Below, in pieces: positions 5,984 through 7,795 of a stretch of 7,795 nucleotides of DNA (position 1 is the stretch's first letter; each line of letters starts with the position of its first letter). Position numbers and translations under genes: made by a program. The notes under the pieces were generated by a model. It had not been told where the DNA came from. It worked only from the letters and a program-made list of their open reading frames with translations, and did not search any database. Source of the stretch: CAZFIO01 sp964519585 (GTDB taxonomy: Bacteria; Bacillota; Clostridia; Tissierellales; Tissierellaceae); NCBI GenBank assembly GCA_964519585.1, contig CAZFIO010000103.1, positions 1-7,795 on the forward strand. Reading direction: 5' to 3'.

Positions 5984-6021
5984 ATTAAAGGCCTCTTAAT
6001 CTTAAGAGGCCTTTAATTTTT
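5984..6021 (+). terminator. Rho-independent terminator of 6S RNA, shared with the convergent PHP gene
   Basis: A perfect inverted repeat of 16 bp (5984-5999 with 6002-6017, core AAAGGCCTCTTAA) is followed by five T (6017-6021). The minus-strand PHP gene stops at 6022-6020, immediately before the hairpin on that strand, so the same structure probably ends both transcripts. It also serves any read-through from ftsH. Confidence 0.92.
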
Positions 6022-6820
6022 ATGAAATATTTATAGGAATTTTTTTACGATCACGATATATATAAAAATATTTAAAGCCTAATTCTTTTAATAGCCTTTC
6101 CATTTGCCTGTAACTATGACCTATGTATTCAGGGCTATTAGCACTGGAACCTAGGGTGATGATTTCTCCGCCTTGCTCCCTATAAAGTTCTAAAATAGCT
6201 TGCTTGGGATGAAAATAATCCAAGCCAAACCTTAGGGCAGAGCTATTTACTTCTAAACCTTTTCCCTTGCTGATCAAGAGTGATAGAATATCCCTTATCC
6301 GTGGGAAATGATCTTGATAGATAGAGGATAGATTTTTATTCCCTAAATACCTGTCTACACCATCAAACAAGCCTAATACATCAAAATTATCATAGGCCTC
6401 AAGGCATTGGTATACTTGTTGATAATAAAGGTAGAGGGCATGGGACTGGTCGATGTCCTGAAGAAAATCATCTATAAAAATATCTTTACCATCCACTGAA
6501 TGTACTGACATAATAATATAATCTAGGGGATATTTATCAATGATTGCATCATAACTCCCACCTAAATGAGGCTGCATACCTATTTCTAAGCCGGTCAGAA
6601 TTTCTATTTCTTTTAGATACTTATACTTAACCTGATTTATATTTCTTAAATAATCCTCAGTCCTAAAACTTAAGTTAATTTTATTTACTGTAAAATCTAG
6701 AACAATTCTATCAGCAAAACAGATTGTTTTAAGATTCTTTTCCATTGCTGCTAGTGTCATATCTTCCATGGAGCTTTTGGAATCTATGGAAAAATTACTG
6801 TGGACATGCAAGTCATACAT
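6020..6820 (-). CDS. PHP-fold protein of the histidinol-phosphatase (HisJ/HisK) type, metal site degenerate
   Basis: This 266-residue protein has the overall plan of PHP-family histidinol-phosphate phosphatases. Retained metal-site positions are H5 and H7 (LHVHS), D13, E79 (TGLEIG) and H107 (MSVHSVDG), and the framework segments DVLG, LEVNSSALR and a terminal I-T-L-G-S strand are recognisable. Four canonical ligand positions are changed: the histidine of T-D-H is R38 (FADRI), the histidine of G-H-x-D is L151 (GLFDG), and the final D-A-H is S226-A-N228 (GSSANSP). The family normally binds two or three metals through these residues, so phosphatase activity is doubtful and another role is likely. 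No other his gene is in view. The start ATG at 6820 has AGGGGG nine bases upstream. It lies 62 bases after the ABC gene on the same strand with no terminator between, so the two are probably one transcript. Confidence 0.85.
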   Translation of the reverse strand: MYDLHVHSNFSIDSKSSMEDMTLAAMEKNLKTICFADRIVLDFTVNKINLSFRTEDYLRNINQVKYKYLKEIEILTGLEIGMQPHLGGSYDAIIDKYPLDYIIMSVHSVDGKDIFIDDFLQDIDQSHALYLYYQQVYQCLEAYDNFDVLGLFDGVDRYLGNKNLSSIYQDHFPRIRDILSLLISKGKGLEVNSSALRFGLDYFHPKQAILELYREQGGEIITLGSSANSPEYIGHSYRQMERLLKELGFKYFYIYRDRKKIPINIS

Positions 6821-6882
6821 ATTTATTAACCCCCTATTTGTTATTAAAAGAAAATACTAAAGACAGATATCATACAATAGAT

Positions 6883-7795
6883 TTATGAAGAATAGCTATA
6901 TTGGAGCCTATATAAGTCGTAATATATGCCATTCATATCCAATAATTCTTGGTGGTTTCCTCTTTCCATAATTAAGCCATTTTTTAGGACAATAATACTA
7001 TCTGCATGCTGGATAGTTGATAGTCTATGGGCGATAACAATAGAGGTCCTGTTGCGAACTATCTTGCCTAAGGCATCTTGGATTAGCAATTCAGTTTCTG
7101 TATCTATACTAGATGTGGCTTCATCTAGGACCAATATCTTAGGATCATAAAGAAGGGTTCTAGCAAATGATAGAAGTTGCCTTTCACCTGAGGAAAGGGT
7201 TGAACCTCTTTCCATTAAAGGTTCATCATAAAGATTTGGTAATTTATTGATAAATTTATCTGCATTAACATATTTGGCTACCATTTCAATATCTGAATCA
7301 TCCAAATTATAGTTGTTTAACCTAATATTATCCCTGATTGTTCCAGAAAAAAGAAATACATCCTGTAAAACAACTCCTATATAGGACCTTAGCCGTTGCT
7401 TATCTATATGTTTTATATCTATATCATCTAGGAGTATTTGACCTTTTTGTATATCATAAAACCTAGTAAGAAGGTTGATGATGGAGGATTTGCCAGCACC
7501 AGTAGCTCCCACAAGGGCTACGGTTTCCCCAGGATTTATTGTAAAGCTTATATCCTTTAGTACCCAGTTTTCATCCTCATAGGCAAACCAAACATTTCTA
7601 AATTCTATTTTACCCTTAATATTATCAAGTTTAACTATTTGATCTTTATTTTCTATAAAACTATTGTCATCCAGTAAAGAAAATATTCTTTCGCTGGAGG
7701 CCATAGATGATTGAAGGATGTTGTATTTTTCTGTTAGGTCAAGTATAGGGTTAAAGAACCTTTGTAAATAGTCTATAAAAAGATATAGCATTCCG
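6883..7795 (-). CDS. ABC exporter half-transporter, C-terminal part with ATPase domain (partial)
   Basis: The frame stays open to the right edge, so the N-terminal membrane domain is missing. What is visible is the last membrane helix and linker (YLQRFFNPILDLTEKYNILQ, then MASSERIFSLLD) and a complete nucleotide-binding domain. It shows Walker A GATGAGKSS (near 7484-7509), the Q-loop in VVLQDVFLFSGT, the signature LSSGERQLLSFAR (near 7165-7196), Walker B ILVLDEATSSID with the catalytic Glu (near 7115-7140), and the switch histidine in IAHRL (near 7021-7035). This is the ABCB/MdlB-like exporter type; the linker wording resembles one half of heterodimeric drug or lipid exporters such as the YheH/YheI class. 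The partner gene would be expected upstream, beyond the window. The substrate cannot be predicted. It acts in the cytoplasmic membrane. Confidence 0.93.
   Translation of the reverse strand, partial: GMLYLFIDYLQRFFNPILDLTEKYNILQSSMASSERIFSLLDDNSFIENKDQIVKLDNIKGKIEFRNVWFAYEDENWVLKDISFTINPGETVALVGATGAGKSSIINLLTRFYDIQKGQILLDDIDIKHIDKQRLRSYIGVVLQDVFLFSGTIRDNIRLNNYNLDDSDIEMVAKYVNADKFINKLPNLYDEPLMERGSTLSSGERQLLSFARTLLYDPKILVLDEATSSIDTETELLIQDALGKIVRNRTSIVIAHRLSTIQHADSIIVLKNGLIMERGNHQELLDMNGIYYDLYRLQYSYSS

Noticed and set aside
6821..6882. A separate promoter between the ABC gene and the PHP gene
   Set aside because: TATGAT-like bases are present on the minus strand but no convincing -35 or extended -10 is seen; co-transcription is simpler.
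6926..7150. Plus-strand reading frame of 74 codons opposite the ABC ATPase
   Set aside because: It is the complement of conserved ATPase motifs; no ribosome binding site or family match.
1..7795. CRISPR arrays, tRNA or rRNA genes, insertion sequences or prophage
   Set aside because: No repeat-spacer pattern, cloverleaf, transposase or phage protein is visible, and base composition appears even across the window.

Overview
The window looks like a chromosomal stretch from a low-GC, AT-rich Bacillota, most likely a Clostridia or Tissierellia type anaerobe. The reasons are heavy use of ATA, AGA and AGG codons, strong GGAGG-type ribosome binding sites, GTG and TTG starts, and protein families that look like those of clostridial genomes. 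This assignment is inference from composition and family resemblance. There is no sign of phage, insertion sequence, CRISPR array or tRNA. Gene density is high and no gap without a gene exceeds 300 bases.

Layout from left to right. (1) The last 58 codons of a penicillin-binding transpeptidase run straight into pepF (oligoendopeptidase F) on the plus strand, ending at a strong hairpin terminator. (2) nadK (NAD kinase) lies on the minus strand, convergent with pepF and divergent from (3) an RluA/RluD-family pseudouridine synthase on the plus strand. The nadK/synthase intergenic space holds two copies of a 12-bp perfect palindrome, each containing a TATAAT on both strands. (4) An ftsH-like membrane AAA+ zinc protease follows on the plus strand but is split by a one-base frame change at a run of seven A. 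The ATPase half and the protease half are both well conserved in different frames. (5) Directly after ftsH comes a non-coding RNA gene with a near-consensus sigma-A promoter. Its sequence and fold match 6S RNA (ssrS/bsrA), the RNA that mimics an open promoter and binds housekeeping RNA polymerase. It ends at a long hairpin terminator. (6) On the minus strand, convergent with the 6S gene, is a two-gene unit: the 3' part of an ABC exporter gene (ATPase domain, cut by the window edge), then a PHP-fold protein of the histidinol-phosphatase type in which several canonical metal ligands are replaced.

The genes are mostly core housekeeping (cell wall synthesis, peptide turnover, NADP supply, rRNA modification, membrane protein quality control, global control of transcription). 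They do not form one pathway. The items most worth a second look are the 6S RNA and its predicted product-RNA start, the homopolymer break in ftsH, the probable pseudo-enzyme of the PHP family, and the doubled palindromic -10 region between nadK and the pseudouridine synthase gene.
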